This document shows, in pieces, positions 25,872 through 33,009 of a stretch of DNA of 33,009 nucleotides. The position numbers and the translations under genes are program-made. Within the stretch, counting starts at the first letter, position 1, and every line of letters starts with the position of its first letter. Below the pieces are notes generated by a model. It searched no databases. It was given only the letters and a program-made list of their open reading frames with translations, and had not been told where the DNA came from. Source of the stretch: Pseudomonadales bacterium (lineage in GTDB: Bacteria > Pseudomonadota > Gammaproteobacteria > Pseudomonadales > Azotimanducaceae); the NCBI GenBank assembly GCA_022448085.1, contig JAKUTH010000028.1, positions 1 to 33,009 on the forward strand, read 5' to 3'.

Positions 25872-27149
25872 ATGAGCCGGGTCAAGGTCGGTGCAGATCG
25901 AGTTATGGCGGATACAGAGGCGGTTTCGTCAGCCTATGTGCCGCCCTTTGAACTTACGAAGGGACAGTCGCCGCCGTTTGCAGCGAACGAGGGATTGTCC
26001 TACATGTCGTTTGATCAGGACGGGGATGCAGGCACCGCAGCAGCAACGGAAGCCGCGCTCAGCCAGATTACCGAAGGGGAAGGGCAGGTCGTTATCGACA
26101 CGCTTGACGATGCACCTCCGGGTCCCATCGAAACTAAATGGGGTGTAGGATTTCGGGATTATTCCGAGTGCTTGGAATATATTCGAGCGAACAACATCGA
26201 AGCCCCGGATGGCGGATTAGCTCTTCCTTTGCGGTACACGGTCCACGAGCAACCGTCTTATTCCATCGTCTCGTCGAACGCACTGTGGCGAGATCCGGAG
26301 CGCGAGGCTGATGCGAAAGCACTACGAAAGAACGAACGAGATCACGGGCGGCGCTGTCTCTATTTTCCACAGATTTTGCGAGATGCACGACGCATGGAGG
26401 AATACCACCCAGGTCTTTCTCCCAACAGTCCAGAGTGCATGGACAAGCTTGGTGTTTCCTTGGCCTACTGTAAGTCCAAGTGCGAGAACTTCTACGACGC
26501 AGCGGAGGTGGAGCGCGTGTTCTACCCAGAGATCGAGAAGCTTCTCTTAGAATTTTTCCCGGAAGCGACAGACGCACTCGTTTACAACCACGATGTGTTT
26601 GACAAGGACTACGAGGGTGATCGCACCGAGGACCAGGACAAAAAGATCCCTGGCGTAAACGCCGGGTACGCCAATCTCGTGCACAACGACCTGAACGACA
26701 ACAGCGGACGCGTGCGCTGTCGTGAGCTGCTCACGAGAAACTTGCGGAACTTCGGGCGCGAGCAGCACTACACGGAGGAACAGGCCGATCAGAAGATGTC
26801 ACGACGGTTCATGTCGATTAATCTCGCCAAACCGATGGAGACGGTGCGCCAGAATCCCTTCGTGCTCTGTGCGTGGCCTTCTTTCGCGGATCAACCGTAC
26901 ATCACCAATTATCGTGTCTACGACGACCGTGTTGGTGAGACCACACGCTTCACCTATCGGCCCGATCACGATTGGTACTGGTTTCCCGAGCAGAAGTCCA
27001 CCGAGGTATCCATGCTCAAGTGTTACGACTCCGTCACCGACGGTTCCGTGTCGCGCTGGTCTTTTCATACGGCTTGCGTGGACCCAACCGCGTCCGACGA
27101 CGCACCATGCCGCAGGAACGTCGTGGTCCGATCGTATGTCTTCTTTTAA
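25872..27149 (+). CDS. CmcJ/NvfI (AsaB)-type oxygenase-like protein
   Basis: A 425-residue protein. The C-terminal 230 residues match the CmcJ/NvfI/AsaB family pattern: DALVYNHDVF, LVHNDLND, SINLAKPMETV, PDHDWYWFPEQKSTEVSMLK, YDS and SFHTACVDP, then RRNVVVRSYVFF. In NvfI this family is an Fe(II)/2-oxoglutarate enzyme; H271 and D273 of the HND motif and H399 are the natural metal ligands here (inference). The N-terminal ~100 residues are not conserved-looking. Third codon positions are very GC-rich: by eye 35 of 41 codons at 26676-26798 end in G or C, against 15 of 41 in the YeiH gene at 24899-25021. That hints at acquisition. Convergent with the selenoprotein gene, 15 bp apart. Confidence 0.72.
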   Translation: MSRVKVGADRVMADTEAVSSAYVPPFELTKGQSPPFAANEGLSYMSFDQDGDAGTAAATEAALSQITEGEGQVVIDTLDDAPPGPIETKWGVGFRDYSECLEYIRANNIEAPDGGLALPLRYTVHEQPSYSIVSSNALWRDPEREADAKALRKNERDHGRRCLYFPQILRDARRMEEYHPGLSPNSPECMDKLGVSLAYCKSKCENFYDAAEVERVFYPEIEKLLLEFFPEATDALVYNHDVFDKDYEGDRTEDQDKKIPGVNAGYANLVHNDLNDNSGRVRCRELLTRNLRNFGREQHYTEEQADQKMSRRFMSINLAKPMETVRQNPFVLCAWPSFADQPYITNYRVYDDRVGETTRFTYRPDHDWYWFPEQKSTEVSMLKCYDSVTDGSVSRWSFHTACVDPTASDDAPCRRNVVVRSYVFF

Positions 27150-27164
27150 GAGGAGATACCGTCA

Positions 27165-28355
27165 CTAGCCGGTAGTTCCGCCTACAGCGGTACGCGGTAG
27201 GATCAACCTCGCGAATGGGTGCAACGTCGGATGCGCTCGAAACCCTTCGTAGAACAAGAAAAGTCCAGCGCCAAGTTGAGTTTCGCGCCACAACGTTTCG
27301 TTGACCTGCATTTGATCATGGTTTCCAGGTTGTGCGGTCATGGCCTCCAGATAAAAAACCTTCGCATCCTCAATCGCCTGCTTGAACCAATGCAGCTCGT
27401 CGATTGGGAGACGATTTAGGTCCAGATACTCGCCCAATTTACGGAGGTTTTCTTCGATTGATAAGTTCGATACACATGCAAGCGTGCGTCCTCCGCGACG
27501 CCTCCTACCCAGTTCATACCAGGGTTTCAGGGATGAAAGTTCACCCGAGAGACGAGACTGCCAGTTACTGTTGTTATCGGTTTTGGGAAATGAGACTGGA
27601 CAAGCCGGTACGGTCTCACGACTCACTTCGGGTGCATTAACGGGATAGTCTTCTAATATTGGTCCTCGACCACGCTCGAGTAAATTCAATGCCGCAGCAA
27701 TGACGCGGTGTTGGAATTGGGCGTCGTTAGGAACGCCTAACGGGCGGCCCAGCGAGAAGCTGACCCAAAGCGACCGCGGCGGTCGCATACTTTCGGCATT
27801 TTCCCGCACTAGACTAATACCGGTGGTCATGAGGCCCGCCCGCTCAAGGTAATAGCTAATTGCGCACACGGCGCGCGTGCAGTTGGGTCATACGGGTGTC
27901 AGGAAGACAGCGTCTATTTGATCTTGTTTCAGCAGGTGGGCGACCTGATCGGTGCTTTGCTCATAGGCTTCAGGCATAAGACCAGCACCCATAAAACTGT
28001 AATGAACGCTCGCCAACGAGCCGATGGTGCCGACATTTGCTAGTTCTTTGAATCGATCGATGGGAAAAACCAGGTTGACGTCTTCCACAAATCCGATGCG
28101 ATCAAAGTTGGCGGAACTGTGCGACATGATGAGATTGCTGGAGTCTTCCTCACCTGGAATAGGGCGGAAGCTCGCATCGGTAAAGTCGAAGGATTCGTCG
28201 TCTTGGAAATGTATGCCAGCCGTGGTGATTAGTGCGACTCGCATTTCTTTCAGCGGCTTTGCGTGTTTCGTCCAACAATGTGGGCCCAAAGGCGGAAGAT
28301 TTTTGCCCAAGAGGTGCTCACGTTCATAGTCGGGTAGGTCTGTTGCGCGGACCAA
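27165..28355 (-). CDS. GrdB/PrdB-like selenoprotein with in-frame TGA (Sec)
   Basis: One 396-residue gene once TGA 27890-27888 is read as selenocysteine. Before it lie HFQDDESFDFTDASFRPIPG, NLVFPIDRFKELANVG, IGSLASVHYSFMG and VAHLLKQDQIDAVFLTPV; after it, in the same frame with no further stop, UPNCTRAVCAISYYLERAG and FSLGRPLGVPND. The Sec is residue 156 and Cys 159 completes U-x-x-C; GrdB and PrdB share the U-x-x-C site and the later G-x-P-L-G-x-P/N segment (recalled family alignments). These enzymes reduce amino-acid derivatives in anaerobes, while relatives in aerobic bacteria have unknown roles. Start TTG 28355 is weak. It lies 19 bp after the PPOX gene. An ordinary caller would report two truncated genes. 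A nonsense mutation is the alternative. Confidence 0.83.
27861..27881 (-). promoter_or_regulatory. Candidate bacterial SECIS hairpin after the Sec codon
   Basis: On the coding strand TGC-A-CGCGC-GCC-GTGTG-C-GCA folds into a 3+5 pair stem with one A-C mismatch (two pairs are G-U), with a loop beginning with G. It starts six bases after the TGA and its loop is about 15 bases from it, near the short end of known bacterial SECIS spacing. An alternative fold with a 5-base loop exists. Bacterial SECIS elements are variable, so this is suggestive only. Confidence 0.4.
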
Positions 28356-28374
28356 GGTAGTCTCGAATTACGGC

Positions 28375-28992
28375 TTAAAGATTGTCGCGATAGTCGGCCT
28401 CGATGCGTTGGTCGATCGATTGGGCGATATCAGGTCCTACGGTCTTTCGAGCAGCAAAGATTTCACCGAACGAGACGCGGTAGTTTTCTTGCCACGTATT
28501 GCTGTCCCACAACTTGGATCTCAACATGGCCTTTCCGCAGTGAAAAAAGCACTCGTCGACAAAGACTCGGATGGCGAGCGTCGCAGGTTTGTCGCGTGCT
28601 GCTAGTTGTTGCAAAAGATCTGGCTCACACGAAAGTTCCGCATGGCCATTGATTCGGAGTGTCTCCCGGGTATTCGGGACAATAAACAAAATGCCGACAT
28701 TTGGATTCGACAGTATGTTCTGGTGACCGTACGCGAGCTTATTGCCGGGTCGATCAGGAATTAACAGCGTGCGTTCGCCCAATACTTCAACAAATCCCGG
28801 GGCGTCTCCTTTGGGCGAAGCATCCATACGTCCGACTTCGTCCGCCGTCGACAACACGATGAAAGGACTCTTCTCGATGAATTCCCGTGCGAATTGATCC
28901 ACGTGGTCCATGTTCTTTTCATGAAGCCCCGGGATCTCTTCCCCAATTACCTCGCGTAACTCCGCCATGCTTTGTATGGTATTACTGGTCAA
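28375..28992 (-). CDS. PPOX-type FMN-binding flavoprotein (pyridoxamine 5'-phosphate oxidase family)
   Basis: A 205-residue split-barrel protein. Motifs include FIEKSPFIVLSTADEVGRMD, ASPKGDAPGFVEVLGERTLL, IPDRPGNKLAYGHQNILSNP, VGILFIVPNTRETLRINGHA, which fit the MSMEG_1061-like group of PPOX proteins. These bind FMN or F420 and reduce varied substrates; the exact one is unknown. TTG 28992 is supported by GAGGAGGG placed about five bases upstream; ATG 28968 would lack this. It is the first gene of a two-gene minus-strand unit with the selenoprotein (19 bp gap). Confidence 0.85.
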   Translation of the reverse strand: MTSNTIQSMAELREVIGEEIPGLHEKNMDHVDQFAREFIEKSPFIVLSTADEVGRMDASPKGDAPGFVEVLGERTLLIPDRPGNKLAYGHQNILSNPNVGILFIVPNTRETLRINGHAELSCEPDLLQQLAARDKPATLAIRVFVDECFFHCGKAMLRSKLWDSNTWQENYRVSFGEIFAARKTVGPDIAQSIDQRIEADYRDNL

Positions 28993-29060
28993 AACACCCT
29001 CCTCAATGCGTCTCTAACTGTATGACGGCCGTGAGTATACGCGACTATTAGGGCGGCCCC

Positions 29061-29366
29061 GTGTCCTCAACGGCGATCACCACGATTCTTGACTTGTTGC
29101 CGTTGGCAAGTAATTGGTCGATCGACTTTGTAAACCCTACTGCGTATTACATAAGTTCGGTGTTCGGCTTTTGGGTTCCTTTGGCGCAGGCCATCGTGTT
29201 CGGGTTCACCTTCGCGACCTTGCTCATCTTGGTGTTGACGCTAGCGATGCTGGCGCTGCCCCATCAACTATGTACCATGTCTACCAGCCTTCTAAAAAAG
29301 ACCTCGGCGACGGGTATACAAGCGGAGTCGCAGTATTCACTGGCCAGCAGAGGTTTGGTTATTTAA
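29061..29366 (+). CDS. Hypothetical small membrane protein (uncertain frame)
   Basis: GTG 29061 opens a 101-residue frame with two hydrophobic stretches, SVFGFWVPLAQAIVFGF and TFATLLILVLTLAMLAL (residues ~33-66). The C-terminal part is unremarkable. A second frame ending at 29392 reads STMYHVYQPSKKDLGDGYTS after 29250 and ends in an overlap with GTG 29389 of the serine hydrolase, so the true gene might change frame near the CCCC at about 29259 through an indel or slippage. Not recognised. Confidence 0.3.
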   Translation: MSSTAITTILDLLPLASNWSIDFVNPTAYYISSVFGFWVPLAQAIVFGFTFATLLILVLTLAMLALPHQLCTMSTSLLKKTSATGIQAESQYSLASRGLVI

Positions 29367-29388
29367 CGAAAATAAGGTGCGTGCTGTT

Positions 29389-30621
29389 GTGAAGCGTTTT
29401 CTGAGCAAGTTGATCGAACTATCCAACTCCACCCACACCGATATTGCGACGGAAGAGTTACAGAACGTTCTTGACCGATCGACCGAGAGCGGCCGTTTGA
29501 GAGGTGTCGTTGCACTCGTCGCTGATCACAAAGGAATTCGCTTCCAACACGCATCAGGCGAGGCACGCGCTGGCGTATCGATGAAACCGGACATGCTTTT
29601 CAATATTGCGTCCATGACTAAACTAGTGACGACCATCGCAGTTCTGCAGCAGGTTGAAGCCGGAGATCTCGATTTGGATATCCCCGTCGACCGTTATCTA
29701 CCTGAACTGCGATCTATTCAGGTTCTGGAGGGATTTGCGGACGATGGTTCGCCACGCCTTCGTCCGGCACGGTCGGTCCCGACAACGCGTGAGCTTCTGA
29801 CCCACACGTCCGGCTATGTCTACGAGGTTTGGAATGCCAACGCGTTCGAAGCGTTACAGCGTGGTTTAGTCGCGTCGTTGTTTGCGGGTAGACCGGCGCT
29901 CGATGCTCCGCTTGCATTCGACCCCGGCGAACGCTGGGAATACGGTATAGGTATTGATTGGGCCGGGTTGCTCTTAGAAGCGATTAGTGCAGAAAACCTG
30001 ATGGGGTACTTCGGTTCGCACATCTTTGGTCCGCTCGAGATGATCGATCCGGCGTTTGAGATTCCGGAAGCCACAATGGATCGTGCCGTGACGCGGTTCG
30101 GACGCGGACCGACTGGGTTAACGGAGCTACCTGAACAAGCCGTACCTAGCCGTTATGAATCAACGCGTTTTTACAATGGCGGCGGCGGACTGAGCTCGAC
30201 CGTTAAGGATTACAGTCGATTGCTCAGGGCGTTATTAAATGGTGGAGAACTGGATGGTCAACGCGTCCTGAGTCGGTCGATGGTGGATCAAATGTTTACC
30301 AATCAGATTGGCGTACTTGATGCCGGTGTTGCCGATACGCAGATGCCCAATATGAGTAATCCGATCGACATGGCTTTCGGTGCGTCGGGCCGCTGGGGGC
30401 TGGGCTGTTTACTTCATCCGGATGGAACACCGAATGGAAGGAAGCCCGGCAGCGCCTCTTGGGGAGGAATTTTTAATTCGTACTTTTGGATTGATCGAAC
30501 GAGCGATATCTGCGTCGTTCTCGCGACCCAGATTCTTCCTTTCTACGATCATGAGACGATTTCGGTATTGCAAGAGTTTGAGCGTGTTCTATACGACGTA
30601 ACGGAGGACCACTCGCATTAA
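29389..30621 (+). CDS. Serine hydrolase of the beta-lactamase class C / esterase VIII family
   Basis: About 410 residues. The S-x-x-K nucleophile motif is FNIASMTKLVTTI (S75, K78); the second active-site region is RWEYGIGIDWAG around residue 185; further family marks are DLDIPVDRYLPEL, LLTHTSGY and RFYNGGGGLSSTVKDYSRLL. No signal peptide, so a cytoplasmic esterase or peptidase is more likely than a true beta-lactamase. GTG 29389, which overlaps a stop in the upstream frame and has AAGGTG at 29374-29379, is preferred; GTG 29377 would add four residues. Substrate unknown. The 158-bp gap after it holds a TCGAGGGGCTCGA palindrome and no gene. Confidence 0.92.
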   Translation: MKRFLSKLIELSNSTHTDIATEELQNVLDRSTESGRLRGVVALVADHKGIRFQHASGEARAGVSMKPDMLFNIASMTKLVTTIAVLQQVEAGDLDLDIPVDRYLPELRSIQVLEGFADDGSPRLRPARSVPTTRELLTHTSGYVYEVWNANAFEALQRGLVASLFAGRPALDAPLAFDPGERWEYGIGIDWAGLLLEAISAENLMGYFGSHIFGPLEMIDPAFEIPEATMDRAVTRFGRGPTGLTELPEQAVPSRYESTRFYNGGGGLSSTVKDYSRLLRALLNGGELDGQRVLSRSMVDQMFTNQIGVLDAGVADTQMPNMSNPIDMAFGASGRWGLGCLLHPDGTPNGRKPGSASWGGIFNSYFWIDRTSDICVVLATQILPFYDHETISVLQEFERVLYDVTEDHSH

Positions 30622-30779
30622 GCGGGTCCTGGGTGGCGATCGAGGGGCTCGAAAAAACTTATAGATACACCACGAGTGTTTCGTTCGCGGCCATCTTTCT
30701 CCGGCTGGTTGAGTACTACGCGCCTAAACTAGAGCTGGGAGACTCGTGCTTAAGCCGAGGAATTCTGTAAGGCCTTGTG

Positions 30780-31631
30780 TCACGCCATCGCAACGCTGGC
30801 GTTGGCAATTAAGACGATGGTGCCGTCTTCCTTTTCGATCCAAGCAAAGACGGCTTCACGGGATGGATCTTCGTCGATGGGACCCATCGCAATCCCTTGA
30901 ATGGATATAACGTCATCTGGCCAACAAGGGTTAGTGAACTTTACGTCGAGTTTTCCCGTACTGAACCAACGATCGCCATAGTTGGTTTCCAGAAGATGGC
31001 CAATATATGCCATCGTCATTCGACCACCTACCACCACTTCCTGAAAACCTAACTCGAGCGATGCTTGCTTATCGGTGTGGTAGCTCTTGCTCCCGTGAAA
31101 ATACTGTCCACACATTTCCAACGTAATCGTCTTTTCAAGACCCTCAAGAGGTTTTCCATCGGGCACGATAAATTTTCGTGCGCCTTGCTTCTCGCTGGGT
31201 TCGCGAAACTCTACTTGGTCGACCGGTTCGTCCAGAAGGAAGGATTGGTGATGATTTGTCGTCAGTACGTCGTCTCCCGCGGCGTCTTTCATCGTGATCG
31301 CCGTATTGACCAGTGTACGATTTCGCTTTTTGTAGATGTCCTCAATATAGGCTTGCGTTTCGTAGTGCGCGCCCGCTTGCATTGGTTTGCAGAAGCTCCA
31401 TTCCTGTCGCATCCATAGGTGGCCACGTAGTTGGCTGAATGCCGACTCGCCAAAGTAGTTGTCCGCATCCGTGGCGATCATGGTAGGTACGGGGGCGGCC
31501 CCGGTATCGAAACGAGATCGTTCTAAATCAAGACCTTCGAAGTAGTCGTTTAGTAACGCGTTGGTAACCGTGAATTGCTTATTTGGCAGTTGTTTCCCGA
31601 CGCTAGGTTCGGGTCGGGTTGCATCGCTCAT
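30780..31631 (-). CDS. MaoC-like double-hotdog dehydratase family protein
   Basis: A 283-residue protein with two hotdog-type halves. The first (residues ~45-150) includes LRGHLWMRQEWSFCKPMQAG; the second (~175-280) has YFHGSKSYHTDKQASLELGF, VVVGGRMTMAYIGHLLET and KFTNPCWPDDVISIQGIAMG, a typical MaoC C-terminal arrangement. MaoC proteins hydrate enoyl-CoAs. The usual D-x-N-P-x-H hydratase motif is not clear; here S-x-x-x-H-T-D and P-V-P-T-M-I are the nearest equivalents, so activity is uncertain. ATG 31631 has AGGAGA seven bases upstream; the longer open frame to 31856 is not used. Divergent from the FG-GAP gene over 257 bp with no other gene. Confidence 0.8.
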   Translation of the reverse strand: MSDATRPEPSVGKQLPNKQFTVTNALLNDYFEGLDLERSRFDTGAAPVPTMIATDADNYFGESAFSQLRGHLWMRQEWSFCKPMQAGAHYETQAYIEDIYKKRNRTLVNTAITMKDAAGDDVLTTNHHQSFLLDEPVDQVEFREPSEKQGARKFIVPDGKPLEGLEKTITLEMCGQYFHGSKSYHTDKQASLELGFQEVVVGGRMTMAYIGHLLETNYGDRWFSTGKLDVKFTNPCWPDDVISIQGIAMGPIDEDPSREAVFAWIEKEDGTIVLIANASVAMA

Positions 31632-31888
31632 GCCATTCTCCTCTGTCGTCGTAGTTGATACGGTACCACGCTGAATACCCCATCCGTCGAGAAATCGAAG
31701 CCAAGCACGTAGAAGAATACAATGGCGAGGAAGAACGCACCACCAGCGAATCGTCGAGCTTCGCCAGAACTGGACAAGGGTTGTGAGACTACGGTCTACG
31801 GTATCGTCGATGAAGCTTGTTGTAGAGGTACTATGTTGGGTTACGTTCGCATCCATCCAACGGACTTAGTCCATCGCATTAGCCGCCC

Positions 31889-33009
31889 ATGCCAATCAAA
31901 GCTTTCTCCCTAATACTTGGCTTGTCCTTATTTCTTGAAGCTTGCCATAACGTGGACAGCAATCTCTCGGATCATGGATTCGACGACATCACGCTGGAGA
32001 CACGGCTAAATTTCCAACACACGTCCGGTGTCGAGGGACGTTACCTATTACCTGAAATTATGGGATCGGGCGGTGCACTTTTTGACTACGACAACGATGG
32101 CGATCTTGATATCTATCTCGTCAACGGCGGTACGCGAGCTGCTAACCAAAGCGATTCGGTAAACAAACTCTTCCAACGAAATGCGGATGGCTCGTATCAA
32201 GAAGTCAGTAAAACCGCCGGGCTCGATGACCCGGGTTTTGGCATGGGTAGTGCGTTGGGCGACTTCGATAACGATGGAGATCTCGACATTTACGTTTCAA
32301 ACGTCGATGACGATCGACTCTACCTTAACAACGGCGACGCGTCATTTTCCGATATCTCGGAAGAGGCGGGAATTCAAGGTCACGGTTGGTCGAGTTCAGC
32401 AGTCTTTTGCGATATCGATGACGACGGATTTCTCGACCTCTACGTTGCGACCTACGTGACACAAGAACCGCTGCAAGCGTGCTCCGACGAGACCGGTGAT
32501 ATCGATTACTGCGCGCCAAACGCCTTTCGTGGCGAATCGGATCGACTCTACCAAAACAACGGAGACGGAACGTTTACGTATATAGGAAGAAAATCGGGGA
32601 TTTCGCAAAGAAACAACAATGCCCTCGGCGTCGTTTGCTTTGACTTCAATGGAGATCACCGAGACGACTTCTTTGTCGCCAACGATGGTGAACGCAATTA
32701 CCTTTGGATCAACAAGGGCGATGGAACATTCGACGAGCGTGCCGTTGCATACGGCGCGGCGGTCAATCTTTTTGGCGACACTGAAGCAAGCATGGGCATT
32801 GCCCTTGGCGACGTAAATGCCGACCAACGATTGGACCTGCTGTTAACCCACTTGGACGAAGAGACGAATACGCTGTACCTCAGTACAGGTGACCGCGTAT
32901 TGACCGATGCGACAATCCAATCCGGTCTTGGTGTTCCGAGCATCCCAGAGACTGGTTTTGGGATTTCCTTGTTTGATGCTGATCAAGATGGGGCGCTCGA
33001 CGTCGCGAT
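31889..33009 (+). CDS. FG-GAP/VCBS-repeat lipoprotein (CRTAC1-like), 3' end missing
   Basis: The frame is open at the right edge; 373 residues are visible. The N-terminus M-P-I-K-A-F-S-L-I-L-G-L-S-L-F-L-E-A-C is a signal peptide with a lipobox-like L-E-A-C. The body is a beta-propeller of FG-GAP repeats with Asp-rich calcium loops of the D-x-D-x-D-G-x-x-D type: DYDNDGDLDIY, DFDNDGDLDIY, DIDDDGFLDLY, DFNGDHRDDFF, DVNADQRLDLL and DADQDGALDV, spaced about 50-70 residues. The family often ends with an ASPIC/UnbV domain, which would lie beyond this window. It is likely surface-exposed or periplasmic. Confidence 0.9.
   Translation, partial: MPIKAFSLILGLSLFLEACHNVDSNLSDHGFDDITLETRLNFQHTSGVEGRYLLPEIMGSGGALFDYDNDGDLDIYLVNGGTRAANQSDSVNKLFQRNADGSYQEVSKTAGLDDPGFGMGSALGDFDNDGDLDIYVSNVDDDRLYLNNGDASFSDISEEAGIQGHGWSSSAVFCDIDDDGFLDLYVATYVTQEPLQACSDETGDIDYCAPNAFRGESDRLYQNNGDGTFTYIGRKSGISQRNNNALGVVCFDFNGDHRDDFFVANDGERNYLWINKGDGTFDERAVAYGAAVNLFGDTEASMGIALGDVNADQRLDLLLTHLDEETNTLYLSTGDRVLTDATIQSGLGVPSIPETGFGISLFDADQDGALDVA

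Noticed and set aside
30640-30660. TCGAGGGGCTCGA with an A run as a terminator
   Set aside because: On the plus strand As, not Ts, follow the stem; on the minus strand the T run comes before it.
31632-31856. N-terminal extension of the MaoC-like gene
   Set aside because: It is not conserved-looking, has no ribosome binding site, and ATG 31631 has AGGAGA.

Overview
The window looks like a piece of chromosome from an uncultured, probably marine, gammaproteobacterium. The best evidence is the central block infC-rpmI-rplT-pheS-pheT-ihfA-merR-tRNA-Pro(GGG) at 16892-22539. That order, including a MerR gene overlapping ihfA and the tRNA-Pro behind it, is typical of gammaproteobacteria such as Pseudomonas. 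The species cannot be named from sequence alone. The accessory genes (PhyH and TauD oxygenases, a linalool dehydratase-isomerase-like enzyme, a CmcJ-type oxygenase, CoA-transferase, MaoC and FG-GAP proteins) resemble those of oligotrophic marine lineages; that placement is inference.

Layout. 1-783: end of a cobalt-type nitrile hydratase alpha subunit and its accessory protein. 855-9278: a catabolic neighbourhood with a luciferase-like flavin monooxygenase (-), a family III CoA-transferase (-), a linalool dehydratase-isomerase-like protein (+), an acyl-CoA synthetase (+), a PhyH oxygenase (+) and an Nramp-related transporter (-). 9404-16395: uvrB, a TauD-type oxygenase and two overlapping ABC half-transporters. 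16543-16619: tRNA-Val(GAC) on the minus strand. 16892-22539: the translation/IHF block. 22582-25591: a lipoprotein, a DUF5671-like membrane protein, an anchored hypothetical protein, a VOC protein and a YeiH-type transporter. 25669-33009: a micro-ORF, a CmcJ/NvfI-type oxygenase with unusually GC-rich third positions, a two-gene minus-strand unit (PPOX flavoprotein plus a GrdB/PrdB-like selenoprotein), a serine hydrolase, a MaoC-like hotdog protein and the start of an FG-GAP lipoprotein that runs off the window.

Most notable reading. Two minus-strand reading frames at 27165-28355 are one gene. They are joined in frame by a single TGA at 27888-27890, in the motif T-P-V-U-P-N-C-T-R, which matches the Sec-x-x-Cys redox site of the glycine/D-proline reductase selenoprotein B family. 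Ordinary gene calling splits this into two false genes. Also notable are a CoA-transferase whose conserved N-terminus has no ATG/GTG/TTG start, a linalool dehydratase-isomerase-like protein that keeps the catalytic Asp/Tyr and Cys/Cys pairs at the same spacing, infC starting at ATT, and a sequence between infC and rpmI able to form a pseudoknot where L20 autoregulation would be expected.

How the genes may work together. The 1.9-7.9 kb genes could form a route in which a terpenoid-like or branched substrate is isomerised, activated to a CoA thioester and hydroxylated. This is inferred from gene content only; divergent strands show it is not a single operon. The PPOX flavoprotein and the selenoprotein are 19 bp apart and probably co-transcribed.
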